From Mucilaginibacter sp. OK283 (GTDB lineage: Bacteria; Bacteroidota; Bacteroidia; Sphingobacteriales; Sphingobacteriaceae): a stretch of 64,000 nt of DNA. Location: contig NZ_FODR01000004.1 in NCBI RefSeq assembly GCF_900110415.1, positions 434,001 to 498,000 on the forward strand, given 5' to 3'. Within the stretch, counting starts at the first letter, position 1. Each line of letters starts with the position of its first letter. Positions 7,841 to 15,593 of this stretch are shown here, in pieces. A program made the translations under genes and the position numbers. The notes under the pieces are model-generated. The model was not told where the DNA came from. It worked only from the letters and a program-made list of their open reading frames with translations, and made no database searches.

Positions 7841-9595
7841 ATGAAATATAAATTCTTAATAGCGCTGCTTCTTATATCCGGATACCTGAAAGCACAAAAT
7901 TTAAACATCATTCCTCAGCCACGGTCGGTTGTAAGTGGTTCCGGGCAAATCAGCATCAATAATCACTCGACAATTAGCTTAAGCGATACTTCATTAACCA
8001 CTTTGGCTATTTACTTTCAAAAGGAATTATTTAAAGCAAAAGGTTTATCACCTGCTATAAACAACGGTGATTTAAAAAGTACCGTTAAACTCGTTTTAAC
8101 CAACACAAACCAAACTATAGGTGCATACGCACTAAAAATTACGCCGGAGCAGGTAACCATATCATCTTCAAATAAAGAAGGTGTTTTTTATGGCTTGATA
8201 TCGCTTTTACAACTTATTAAAGATCATCCTAAAGAAGGTGATAACCTTACCCTCGCATCAACCGATGCAACAGACGCCCGTGAGTATCAGAACGTAAGCC
8301 TTGCATCCACAGAAATAACCGACGCGCCCCGTTACCAATGGCGTGGTTTAATGCTCGACGAATCGCGGCATTTCTTTGGCAAGCAAAAGGTTAAGCAGAT
8401 TTTGGATTGGATGGCTTATTACAAGCTCAATAAATTCCACTGGCATTTGACAGATGTGCAGGGCTGGCGCATTGAAATAAAAAAGTACCCCAGGTTAACG
8501 TCGGTAGGTGGGGTGGGTGATTACAGCGATACATCGGCAGAGGCCATTCCGATGTATTATACCCAAAATGATATCAAAGAAGTGGTTAATTACGCTGCTC
8601 AGCGCTTTATAACAGTGATACCGGAGATTGACATGCCCGGCCATGCAACCGCCGCTAATAAAGCCTACCCCGAATATTCGGGTGGGAGTGTAGCCGGTTA
8701 TCCAAATTTCACTTTTAACCCGGCCAAAGAAGAAACTTACCAGTATTTAGCCAATGTTATTAAGGAAACAACTGCTCTGTTTCCATCAAAAATGATACAT
8801 CTGGGGGGCGATGAGGTTGTTTTGGGTATTAAAGCATGGTCGTTAGATACGGCCATTGCCCGGATGATGCAGAATAAGGGTTTTGCTGATGTTGGCACGC
8901 TGGAACGCTACTTTTTTAAGCGGATGACCGATACTGTAACCAATATGGGCAGTAAGATTCTGGCCTGGGACGAGGCCACCCAAACCGACTTGCCGACTGG
9001 GAAAACCATCATTTTTTGGTGGCGGCAAAATTTGCCGGGCCAGCTAAGTCTTGCCTTGCAGAAAAATTACCAGGTGGTATTATGTCCTCGCTTGCCGCTA
9101 TATCTCGATTTTTTACAGGATGGCACACACGTTTCGGGGCGTAACTGGAAGGGTGTATTTAACCGGTATACAGATATCTATAACTTTCCAGACAGGCAAT
9201 TAAATGCAGATCAGCTTGCATCAAACCAAATCATCGGCGTGCAGGCAAATATCTGGACAGAGAAAATAGCATCAGAAAAACGCCTGGACTTTATGCTCTT
9301 TCCACGGATTGCCGGCCTGGCCGAAGCTGGGTGGACTGCGCCTGAGGTAAAAAACGAGGCGGCATTTAATGAACGGGTACAGGCAGGCTTAAAAAACTGG
9401 GATGCGGCCGATATTTATTACTTTAACCCTTTCGATCCGCAGGCCCACCCAGAGGCAGTTGATTTTGCACCTGTAATCAGGAAAACTCCCGTAGCCGAAA
9501 AACATGGCCGTCACTATAAAGCACATTCAAAAGCATCAAAGAGGGGAAATAAGATATCGGCAAAATCTCATAAATCGACATCCAAATCGACCTAA
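7841..9595 (+). CDS. Beta-N-acetylhexosaminidase, GH20
   Basis: Secreted exo-glycosidase that removes terminal GlcNAc/GalNAc by substrate-assisted catalysis. I chose the ATG at 7841, which gives a clean signal peptide (MKYKFLIALLLISGYLKAQ); a TTG five codons earlier is also open. A GH20b-type N-terminal domain covers about residues 20-135. The TIM barrel starts near YQWRGLMLDESRHFFGK. HWHLTDVQGWR and the catalytic Asp-Glu pair in HLGGDEV (D324, E325) are intact. Oddities: a near-duplicate of 13 residues just before the barrel (LASTDATDAREYQ then LASTEITDAPRYQ), and a Lys/Ser/His-rich basic tail of about 35 residues. Stands alone, apart from the glycan cluster at 35-47 kb. Confidence 0.93.
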   Translation: MKYKFLIALLLISGYLKAQNLNIIPQPRSVVSGSGQISINNHSTISLSDTSLTTLAIYFQKELFKAKGLSPAINNGDLKSTVKLVLTNTNQTIGAYALKITPEQVTISSSNKEGVFYGLISLLQLIKDHPKEGDNLTLASTDATDAREYQNVSLASTEITDAPRYQWRGLMLDESRHFFGKQKVKQILDWMAYYKLNKFHWHLTDVQGWRIEIKKYPRLTSVGGVGDYSDTSAEAIPMYYTQNDIKEVVNYAAQRFITVIPEIDMPGHATAANKAYPEYSGGSVAGYPNFTFNPAKEETYQYLANVIKETTALFPSKMIHLGGDEVVLGIKAWSLDTAIARMMQNKGFADVGTLERYFFKRMTDTVTNMGSKILAWDEATQTDLPTGKTIIFWWRQNLPGQLSLALQKNYQVVLCPRLPLYLDFLQDGTHVSGRNWKGVFNRYTDIYNFPDRQLNADQLASNQIIGVQANIWTEKIASEKRLDFMLFPRIAGLAEAGWTAPEVKNEAAFNERVQAGLKNWDAADIYYFNPFDPQAHPEAVDFAPVIRKTPVAEKHGRHYKAHSKASKRGNKISAKSHKSTSKST

Positions 9596-9611
9596 AGTAA
9601 ACCCCGTAAAA

Positions 9612-9641
9612 AAAGGAAATAGCCTGCTGGTTACTTCCTTT
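9612..9641 (+). terminator. Weak terminator-like hairpin after the GH20 gene
   Basis: AAAGGAAATA pairs with TACTTCCTTT (one mismatch) around a 10-base loop, 17 bases after the stop codon. The A/T-rich sequence that follows has no strong T run, so it is a modest candidate. Confidence 0.4.
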
Positions 9642-9708
9642 ATATTGTTTATTCCCGATTAGCAGTAGCTTTGAGCTTTTCGCCTTTTGCTTTGAGCTTA
9701 CTCCGGTT

Positions 9709-10050
9709 CTACCTATAGGTTGACAGGTGGGTAGTTTTGATGCTTAGCACAAAAGATTTTCCAACGCTTATTTTAACGTTTTTGTCTAATAACATAGCCT
9801 TAACAGCATCATCGCCTTTGATGGCCTCAAAAAGATCGCGCGCCACGGCCGATCCGCTAATGTTGTTGGTAACCTTGCCGTTTTCCATATTGATATTGAA
9901 CGTGTAGCCCGATTTTCCACGATCGCCGGCAGATTCAAAATCGGTAATGTTCAGTTTGAACTGCTGATCTTCAGTCAGGCTTTTCTTCAAATGCAAACGG
10001 ATAACCGGCATGTACCTTTTCCAGGTAGTTAAATACTTTCTTTCTTCCAT
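9709..10050 (-). CDS. Conserved-looking hypothetical protein, 113 aa
   Basis: I do not recognise the family. The product is soluble, without signal peptide or membrane segment. The N-terminus is basic and hydrophobic (MEERKYLTTWKRYMPVIRLHLKK), followed by alternating beta-like stretches (QFKLNITDFES, GYTFNINMENGKV, NVKISVGKSFVLSIKTTHL). Codon use resembles that of neighbours. It stands alone between the GH20 gene and a long spacer, with a strong hairpin just upstream of its start. Confidence 0.6.
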   Translation of the reverse strand: MEERKYLTTWKRYMPVIRLHLKKSLTEDQQFKLNITDFESAGDRGKSGYTFNINMENGKVTNNISGSAVARDLFEAIKGDDAVKAMLLDKNVKISVGKSFVLSIKTTHLSTYR

Positions 10051-10070
10051 GATATGCTTATATATAAATA

Positions 10071-10104
10071 AAGCCCCTGTAGGTATTCGTTTACAGGGGC
10101 TTTT
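10071..10104. terminator. Strong bidirectional hairpin upstream of the 113-aa gene
   Basis: AAGCCCCTGTA (10071-10081) pairs with TACAGGGGCTT, followed by TT on the plus strand and AA runs on the other side. On the minus strand it lies about 20 bases before the start codon at 10050, where it would form in the mRNA leader or end an upstream transcript. On the plus strand it could end read-through from the GH20 gene. Confidence 0.6.
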
Positions 10105-10635
10105 AAGATTTTTAAGAACAGGAAAACCATATATCCTGATCTTATTTTATGTATGTAATTTGTTGTTTTGAAACAGGGATAATTAGGGACAGCTACTCCC
10201 GCGAATAATATTACCGCATAACAATTCAAAGCTACCTAAATTAAAGTATACACCCGCAATTTATATTTTTATAACCTATGTGGTGTAATGGGTTGTTAAT
10301 CAGTAGTTATTGTGTCCTTGTTGCCGTAGCAAGGGAGTGTTGTCAATAAAATCCGAAACTAAAAAGTGATAAATGCTCTTTTTTCGAAGCAGGCAGGTAA
10401 TCTGCCTGATGGATTAAAAAGCATGACAATGACCGGTGAACCGTCTCAGTAGCCCGATACAGGCTTTTTATGATGCGGCAGTCTATATTAACACTTTGCG
10501 TGCAATTAAGCCGCGTTGCTCATTATTTGGGCTTTACTCATCATAGTTAAGCAACAAAGCAGCGATGTTCGCTCACCTATAGTTCCATATCGTTCGCCCA
10601 ATAATTCAGTGTTTTTTATGATTGCACAAATACGG
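10105..10635. other. Gene-free spacer
   Basis: About 530 bases with no open frame that looks coding. A weak inverted repeat is visible (ATTATTTGGGC at 10522-10532, GCCCAATAAT at 10596-10605). I see no tRNA, IS end or direct repeat. It may hold the remains of a lost gene, but no recognisable remnant is left. Confidence 0.5.
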
Positions 10636-10654
10636 TTAAAATAAGACATTTGCC
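10636..10654 (+). promoter_or_regulatory. 19-base motif shared with the GH92 upstream region
   Basis: TTAAAATAAGACATTTGCC occurs here, three bases before the GNAT start, and again without change at 35362-35380, 40 bases before the GH92 gene. GACATTTG is one base off the TAnnTTTG -7 consensus, so it may be a promoter core. The element TTAAAATAAGA also appears before the M16 gene at about 60920. Confidence 0.4.
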
Positions 10655-10656
10655 AA

Positions 10657-11238
10657 ATGACGACCCAAGACATTCTATCGGCAATAACTTACCAGGCAGC
10701 TACTACAACCGAACATTTTGAACAAATTATAGCGCTTCAAAATCAAAATCTATACAAATCTTTAACGCCCGAAGAGCAGAATCAGCAAGGCTTTGTTTTT
10801 GCCGAGCATACAGTTGAACTATTACAGCAAATGGCAGCGCAAATACCACAGGTTATTGCGTTGTATAAAAATAAAGTGATTGGCTATAACCTGGCCATGA
10901 CAGCTGCTATGGAAAAACAACTGCCCAGCCTTGAACCAATGTTCAGGGAGTTTTATAAAATCCGGTACCAGGGTAAAATTTTAACTGCCTATAAATTTTT
11001 TGTAGGAGGCCAGGTGTGTGTTGATAAAGATTTCAGAGGGCTGGGATTGTTAAGCAAACTTTATAACGCAACAGCCAACCTGGCAGGCGATGATTATGAA
11101 CTTTGCATCACCGAAATAGCAGTAAGAAACGTCAACTCGTTAAAAGTGCATCAAAAAATGGGTTTCGAAATAGCCGGTAGCCACCGTGATGAGTTTGGCG
11201 ATTGGTATGTAGTTGTTTGGGACATCAGAAAGATTTAA
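10657..11238 (+). CDS. GNAT family N-acetyltransferase
   Basis: 193 residues. The acetyl-CoA binding motif A is seen as GGQVCVDKDFRGLGLLSKLY (about residues 113-132; V-x-x-x-x-R-G-x-G), followed by ITEIAVRNVNSLKVHQKMGFEIAGSH, the usual motif B with a conserved N and GF. The N-terminal third (about 50 residues) contains Gln-rich helices. The substrate cannot be deduced. Single gene; the downstream neighbour is on the other strand. Confidence 0.85.
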   Translation: MTTQDILSAITYQAATTTEHFEQIIALQNQNLYKSLTPEEQNQQGFVFAEHTVELLQQMAAQIPQVIALYKNKVIGYNLAMTAAMEKQLPSLEPMFREFYKIRYQGKILTAYKFFVGGQVCVDKDFRGLGLLSKLYNATANLAGDDYELCITEIAVRNVNSLKVHQKMGFEIAGSHRDEFGDWYVVVWDIRKI

Positions 11239-11289
11239 ACACATTTGGAATCAAGCATAGATGATTGCTCATTCTAAATTGAGCGTATA

Positions 11290-11508
11290 TCATAGTTTTT
11301 CTATTTCCTCAACCGACAGCCCGGTGAATTTTTTGATCTGGGCAACAGGCAAACCCTCCTTTTTCATTTCGCGGGCAATAGCAACAGCTTCTTCTTTTCT
11401 ACCTTCATTTCTGCCTTTTTTTTCAGCTCTTTCTAATAAAAGTTCTTCGATACCCATGGTGTTGCTCCTTCCTGTTAAAATTTCTACCTGTTGCTCAAAT
11501 TTAGTGTT
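11290..11508 (-). pseudogene. C-terminal fragment of an Rpn/PD-(D/E)XK nuclease-transposase
   Basis: About 73 codons, ending with a TGA at 11290-11292, that closely match the last part of the adjacent gene. The match includes MGIEELLL, a shortened Lys/Glu/Gly linker, IAREMKKEGLPVAQI and the terminal LSVEEIEKL. Similarity stops abruptly at about 11508; no catalytic domain precedes it. The internal ATG at 11457 would allow a 55-residue peptide. Best read as the tail left from a tandem duplication followed by deletion. The KGEKKGE-type repeat is nearly absent here compared with the longer copy. Confidence 0.75.
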
Positions 11509-11546
11509 ATAGTACAGACTGTTTTTGAATGTTTATAGAGTTTTGC

Positions 11547-12478
11547 TTATAATTTTTCTATTTCCTCAACAGAAAGCCGGGTGAATTTTTCGATTTGGGC
11601 AACAGGCAAGCCATCTTTTTTCATTTCGCGGGCAATAACAACAGCTTCTTCTTTCCTGCCTTTTATTTCACCCTTTTTCTCGCCTTTTTTTTCACCCTTT
11701 CTCTCGCCTTTTTTCTCAGCCCTGTCTAATAAAAGTTCTTCGATACCCATGGTGTTGCTCCTTTCTGTTAAAATTTCTACCTGTTGCTCAAATTTAGTGT
11801 TTATATCCTGATTTTCAAAGCGTATGTAATACCTCAGAAAATTCATCAGTACCCTTATCTTTTCTTTTGCTATCTGTTTGGCCAGTAATAACCTGGTGAG
11901 GTTAAGTTTTAAATTCAGCAATAGTTCGTCACGTTCCCTGCTGCTTTTCAGGTCTTTGCCTGCAAGCGGCGCCTTAGCTGTAAGCACAACCAGGGCAAAA
12001 GGATTATCGCTCGCTTTCAGCACCTCATCGCTTTGGCTGGCTATTTTATACGTATTGAACGTATAACGCAAACAGGTGCCCATAAAGTCTATGGCAAAAT
12101 GGTTTGGTCTTTCCTTTGTATTGGCTTCGGTAAATATGGCGTAGGCGACTATGGGCTTTTGATATTTGTCCAGTATCCGGTAAAAGTAAGTATACATACG
12201 GCTGGCAAAATCTTTTTGATATTGGCCCTGCACTTCCACATGCACCAAAATCCATTCTTCTTTGCCGGCTTTGGTAAATACCTTAACCAGCTTATCGATC
12301 ACCTTTGGAGAATACTCATCATTTTCGGGCGGAAAAACCTGTTCCAACTCCTTATCCAGGAATTCGAAACCTTTATTAAAGTCGAAAATTTAGAAGCATC
12401 GGGATTAAGAAAACATAGGAAATCGTCAAAAACATCTTCGAGTATCCCTTTCCAAAGGATGTCGTCTTTTCTTCTCAT
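11547..12478 (-). pseudogene. Rpn family recombination-promoting nuclease/putative transposase, frameshifted near its 5' end
   Basis: From the ATG at 12476-12478 the frame reads MRRKDDILWKGILEDVFDDF...LNPDASK, the standard start of these proteins, then goes out of frame near 12384-12393 (AAATTTTC on the coding strand). The next frame continues with IFDFNKGFEFLDKELEQVF and an intact 266-codon ORF (11547-12347) to LSVEEIEKL. Adding one A restores a continuous 310-residue protein. The body has the restriction-fold nuclease segment WILVHVEVQGQYQKDFASRMYTYFYRI (E-V-Q-G motif), and the tail has a charged GERKGEKKGEKKGE repeat. A mutation or a sequencing error would explain it. No slippery heptamer typical of programmed frameshifting is visible. 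Confidence 0.8.
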
Positions 12479-12618
12479 TAAACAATTATAGAAAATTATA
12501 ATTGATTAAAAGGCTCAATCTTATTAAAGCTTAATAAAGAAGTATGAAAAGAGGCGCCAAATTCCAGCAGGGAATTTTAAAAAAATCCTGTCAATCCTGT
12601 AAAATCCCGAAATCGTGT

Positions 12619-13329
12619 TTACTTTGCAGTCACCTCATGCAAGCCGCATTCTTTTTTGGATTGATCTTCCCACCACCAGCGGCCGGCGCGGAAATCTTCG
12701 CCTTCGGCAACGGCACGGGTACAAGGCATACAGCCTATGCTCGGGAAGCCTTTATCGTGAAGTGAGTTGTAAGGGATATTGTATTGTTTAATATAGGCTT
12801 TAACCTCATCCAAAGTCCAATGAAAAATAGGGTGGTATTTTACCAGTTGGTTTTGTTCGTCCCATTCTACATCATGCATATCATGGCGGTTGGCCGATTG
12901 ATCAGCACGGATACCCGTAATCCAAACCTTATTTCCTTTTAAAGCACGTTTAAGCGGTTCAATTTTACGGATGCCACAACATTCTTTACGGTTTTCTACC
13001 GATTCGTAAAAGCTGTTTGGCCCTTTGGTACTCACCATTTGTTCTAAAAGCTCCTGGTTAGGGTAGTAAGCGTGAATAGGCTGTTTATACCTGTCCATGG
13101 TGCTTACCCAAACTGAATAGGTTTCGCGGAAAAGCCTTCCTGTTTCTAAAGTAAATACCTTAATGGGCAGCTTATTGGCGAAGATCATATGACTGATCAC
13201 CTGGTCTTCCCAACCAAAACTGGTCGAAAATACAACCTCGCCGGGATAAAGCTCAGCCAGCTTAGTCAGTGCTTCAACAGGGCCCAGACCTGGTGTAATG
13301 TTGTTTATATGTTCAAAAGCCTCGTTCAT
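12619..13329 (-). CDS. cysH: Assimilatory adenylylsulfate (APS/PAPS) reductase
   Basis: 236 residues from the ATG at 13329, one base after the upstream stop. An ATG ten codons earlier would overlap the neighbour and was not chosen. PP-loop fold with TSFGWEDQVISHM as the nucleotide-binding loop. C117-C118 (ECCGIRK) and C200-C203 (GCMPC) ligate a [4Fe-4S] cluster, which marks the APS-reducing type. C228 in KECGLH is the catalytic nucleophile. It reduces activated sulfate to sulfite using thioredoxin. Last gene of the minus-strand sulfur operon, feeding sulfite to the reductase encoded at the other end. The cysteine synthase and sulfate-activation genes are not in this window. Confidence 0.95.
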   Translation of the reverse strand: MNEAFEHINNITPGLGPVEALTKLAELYPGEVVFSTSFGWEDQVISHMIFANKLPIKVFTLETGRLFRETYSVWVSTMDRYKQPIHAYYPNQELLEQMVSTKGPNSFYESVENRKECCGIRKIEPLKRALKGNKVWITGIRADQSANRHDMHDVEWDEQNQLVKYHPIFHWTLDEVKAYIKQYNIPYNSLHDKGFPSIGCMPCTRAVAEGEDFRAGRWWWEDQSKKECGLHEVTAK

Positions 13330-13330
13330 A

Positions 13331-14839
13331 TCAGATAAACTTTGTAATAAAGGCAACAATTGATTTAATACTTACCAAAATCACGATGATACCCACAGAT
13401 ACCATAATGGTTTTGGTCGAAATTTTATTTGAAATTTTTGCCGCAATAGGCGATGCTAAAGCGCTACCCAGTACCAGGCCGGCTACAGCTTGCCAATGAT
13501 CGCTGCTTACCATGGCTATGAAGGTGATTGACCCGGCTATCGCCACAAAAAAACGGGATAATTTTACCGTGCCTAAGCAAAATATAGGGCTGCGGCCACC
13601 GGCTATTAGTGTTGATAACACGATTGAACCCCAACCGCCGCCGCCAACAGCATCAATAAAACCACCGCCTAAACCAAGCAACGATATGCGTTTTACCTTA
13701 TCAGCCGATTTCTTTTTCTTAATATTGAACGCTTTGGAGAGTATTACAACGCCTAATATCAAAGTGTACACTGATACCACGGGCTTGGTATACATGCTGT
13801 AATGTTCAAGGGACGACAGGATAGATGCTCCAATAACTGCACCGGCAATGCCCGGTAATACCAATAACCAAAATAACTTCCAATTGATATTGCCCATACG
13901 GTAATGCATCCATCCGGCAATACCGCAGCTCATGATCTCGGACAGGTGGACACCCATACTTGCTGAAGCAGGAGGGATGCCCATTGAAAGGGAGAAAGTG
14001 GTTGATGTAACACCATACGACATGCCAATGGCGCCATCTATCATCGCGAATATAAACCCTGCGCCTAAAAAGTAATAAAACTGCGGGCTTACACCTTCAA
14101 CAAATGTTTTAAAAGCGGGTTCTTTGAAGTATAAAGCAGTTATAACAATGGCCAATGAAACAATAATGGTTGACCATATAAGCCAGATGAAATTTTTGAT
14201 CACAACAGATTTCGGCTCAACCAATACTGATGTTACATTATTCAGTTGTTTAACTTTATCTGCAAAGTCGCCGCTTAAGGTGTTCCTTAACTCACTCATT
14301 TGTTGTAGCGTGGTATCCAGCTCATCAGGCAGGCTTTCGTTTAGTACTTCTTTTAAGCGTTTGGCTACCGTAGGCGATTTACCATTGGTTGATATGGCCA
14401 GTTTCAGGTCGCCCTTTTTTACTATCGAACCTAAATAAAAATCGCAAAGTTCGGGCTTATCGGCCACGTTAATGAGCAGCTTACGGTCATGTGCCGATTG
14501 GCGCACATACTTGTTAAGTTCGCTATCATTAGTAGCTGCAATTACTACCTCGGCATTATCCAGGTCGTTGTCTGTAAACGATTTCTGAACAATGGTTAAG
14601 CCCGGGTATTGCGCGGCAAGTTCATGAATTTCGGGTAAAAACGTTTTAGATATTACCGTTACATTGGCTTTCTGGCTATTGTTTAAAATAGCCGTTAGTT
14701 TTTCAAGGCCAACATTGCCGCCACCAACCAAAACGGTATGGAGGTTATTCAGCTTCAAAAAAACCGGGAACAGTTGATTACCGCCGATCTCTTCGTGCTC
14801 AATTTGCGTTAAACTATTATCCTTTGGCAACAACGTCAT
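13331..14839 (-). CDS. Precorrin-2 dehydrogenase fused to TauE/SafE-type permease
   Basis: 502 residues in two parts. Residues about 22-200: NAD-dependent precorrin-2 dehydrogenase/sirohydrochlorin chelatase region (FPVFLKLNNLHTVLVGGGNVG, KSFTDNDLDNAEVVIAATND, ISTNGKSPTVAKRLKE), which finishes siroheme after CobA. Residues about 215-502: a membrane protein of the TauE/SafE anion exporter family with about eight helices and typical GAGFIFAMIDGAIGMSYGV and GGGFIDAVGGGGWGS repeats. Siroheme is the cofactor of sulfite reductase, and the permease probably moves sulfite or sulfate, so both halves serve the operon. Its start overlaps the 3' end of cobA by 23 bases, indicating coupled translation. 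Confidence 0.88.
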   Translation of the reverse strand: MTLLPKDNSLTQIEHEEIGGNQLFPVFLKLNNLHTVLVGGGNVGLEKLTAILNNSQKANVTVISKTFLPEIHELAAQYPGLTIVQKSFTDNDLDNAEVVIAATNDSELNKYVRQSAHDRKLLINVADKPELCDFYLGSIVKKGDLKLAISTNGKSPTVAKRLKEVLNESLPDELDTTLQQMSELRNTLSGDFADKVKQLNNVTSVLVEPKSVVIKNFIWLIWSTIIVSLAIVITALYFKEPAFKTFVEGVSPQFYYFLGAGFIFAMIDGAIGMSYGVTSTTFSLSMGIPPASASMGVHLSEIMSCGIAGWMHYRMGNINWKLFWLLVLPGIAGAVIGASILSSLEHYSMYTKPVVSVYTLILGVVILSKAFNIKKKKSADKVKRISLLGLGGGFIDAVGGGGWGSIVLSTLIAGGRSPIFCLGTVKLSRFFVAIAGSITFIAMVSSDHWQAVAGLVLGSALASPIAAKISNKISTKTIMVSVGIIVILVSIKSIVAFITKFI

Positions 14840-15593
14840 AAATTTCGTTAATCAACTGGTATTTAGGGTGCAATGAAACCACTTCGCCCAACACTATAAT
14901 CGCCGGCGAACCGATATTATTTTCTTTCACTGCATCAACAATGGTATCAACTGTAGCAATAGCAACTTTTTCATCCGCTGTAGTGCCGCTTTGAATTACC
15001 GCTACGGGCAGCTTGCTTTTTCCTTCACTTTTAAATATTTCGGTAATCTCTGCCAGCTTATTGATCCCCATAAGCACAACAACCGTTGCCCTGCTTTTGG
15101 CAGCATCATAAAGGTCAGGTGAAATTTTTCCGCTTGATATAGTACCGGTGATCACCCAGAAACTTTCGCTTAAACCGCGATGAGTTACCGGGATATTTTG
15201 TAATTCAGCTACGGCTATGGAACTGGAAATACCGGGGATAACCGAAGCGGGGATATCATGTGATGCGGCAAAATCCAATTCTTCAAACCCACGGCCAAAT
15301 ACAAACGGATCGCCGCCTTTCAACCTTACCACGTGGCCGTAATTGATAGCGTAATCAACCATTAGCTGGTTCACAGCTTCCTGTGAGTAGGTATGATCGC
15401 CGGAACGTTTGCCTACATATACTTTTACCGAAGCCTCTGGCGCATAGCCAAGCAATTCTTCGTTCACTAAAGCATCGTATAAAACAACATCGGCTGTTTT
15501 TAATGCTTTAATAGCCTTAACGGTAATCAGGGCGGCATCGCCGGGGCCTGCACCCACTAAAGTTATTTGTGGTTGTTTAGTGTTATCCGTCAT
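14817..15593 (-). CDS. cobA: Uroporphyrinogen-III C-methyltransferase (SUMT)
   Basis: 258 residues. Methylates uroporphyrinogen III twice with SAM, giving precorrin-2 for siroheme. Family signatures seen: ITLVGAGPGDAALITVKAIKAL at the N-terminus, DVVLYDALVNEELL, RLKGGDPFVFGRGFEE (the active-site G-G-D-P-F motif, about residue 96) and PVTHRGLSESF. Starts within one base of the sulfite reductase stop (TAATG arrangement) and overlaps the next gene, so the four sulfur genes are tightly coupled. Confidence 0.94.
   Translation of the reverse strand: MTDNTKQPQITLVGAGPGDAALITVKAIKALKTADVVLYDALVNEELLGYAPEASVKVYVGKRSGDHTYSQEAVNQLMVDYAINYGHVVRLKGGDPFVFGRGFEELDFAASHDIPASVIPGISSSIAVAELQNIPVTHRGLSESFWVITGTISSGKISPDLYDAAKSRATVVVLMGINKLAEITEIFKSEGKSKLPVAVIQSGTTADEKVAIATVDTIVDAVKENNIGSPAIIVLGEVVSLHPKYQLINEIYDVVAKG

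Noticed and set aside
12384..12393. Programmed -1 frameshift in the Rpn gene
   Set aside because: The coding strand has TCT AAA TTT TCG, which is not an X-XXY-YYZ slippery heptamer, and no strong downstream stimulatory hairpin is obvious; a plain deletion explains it better.
11581..12491. Plus-strand ORFs over the Rpn nuclease
   Set aside because: Shadows of the minus-strand gene; Ser/Phe-rich because they oppose the KGEKKGE repeat.
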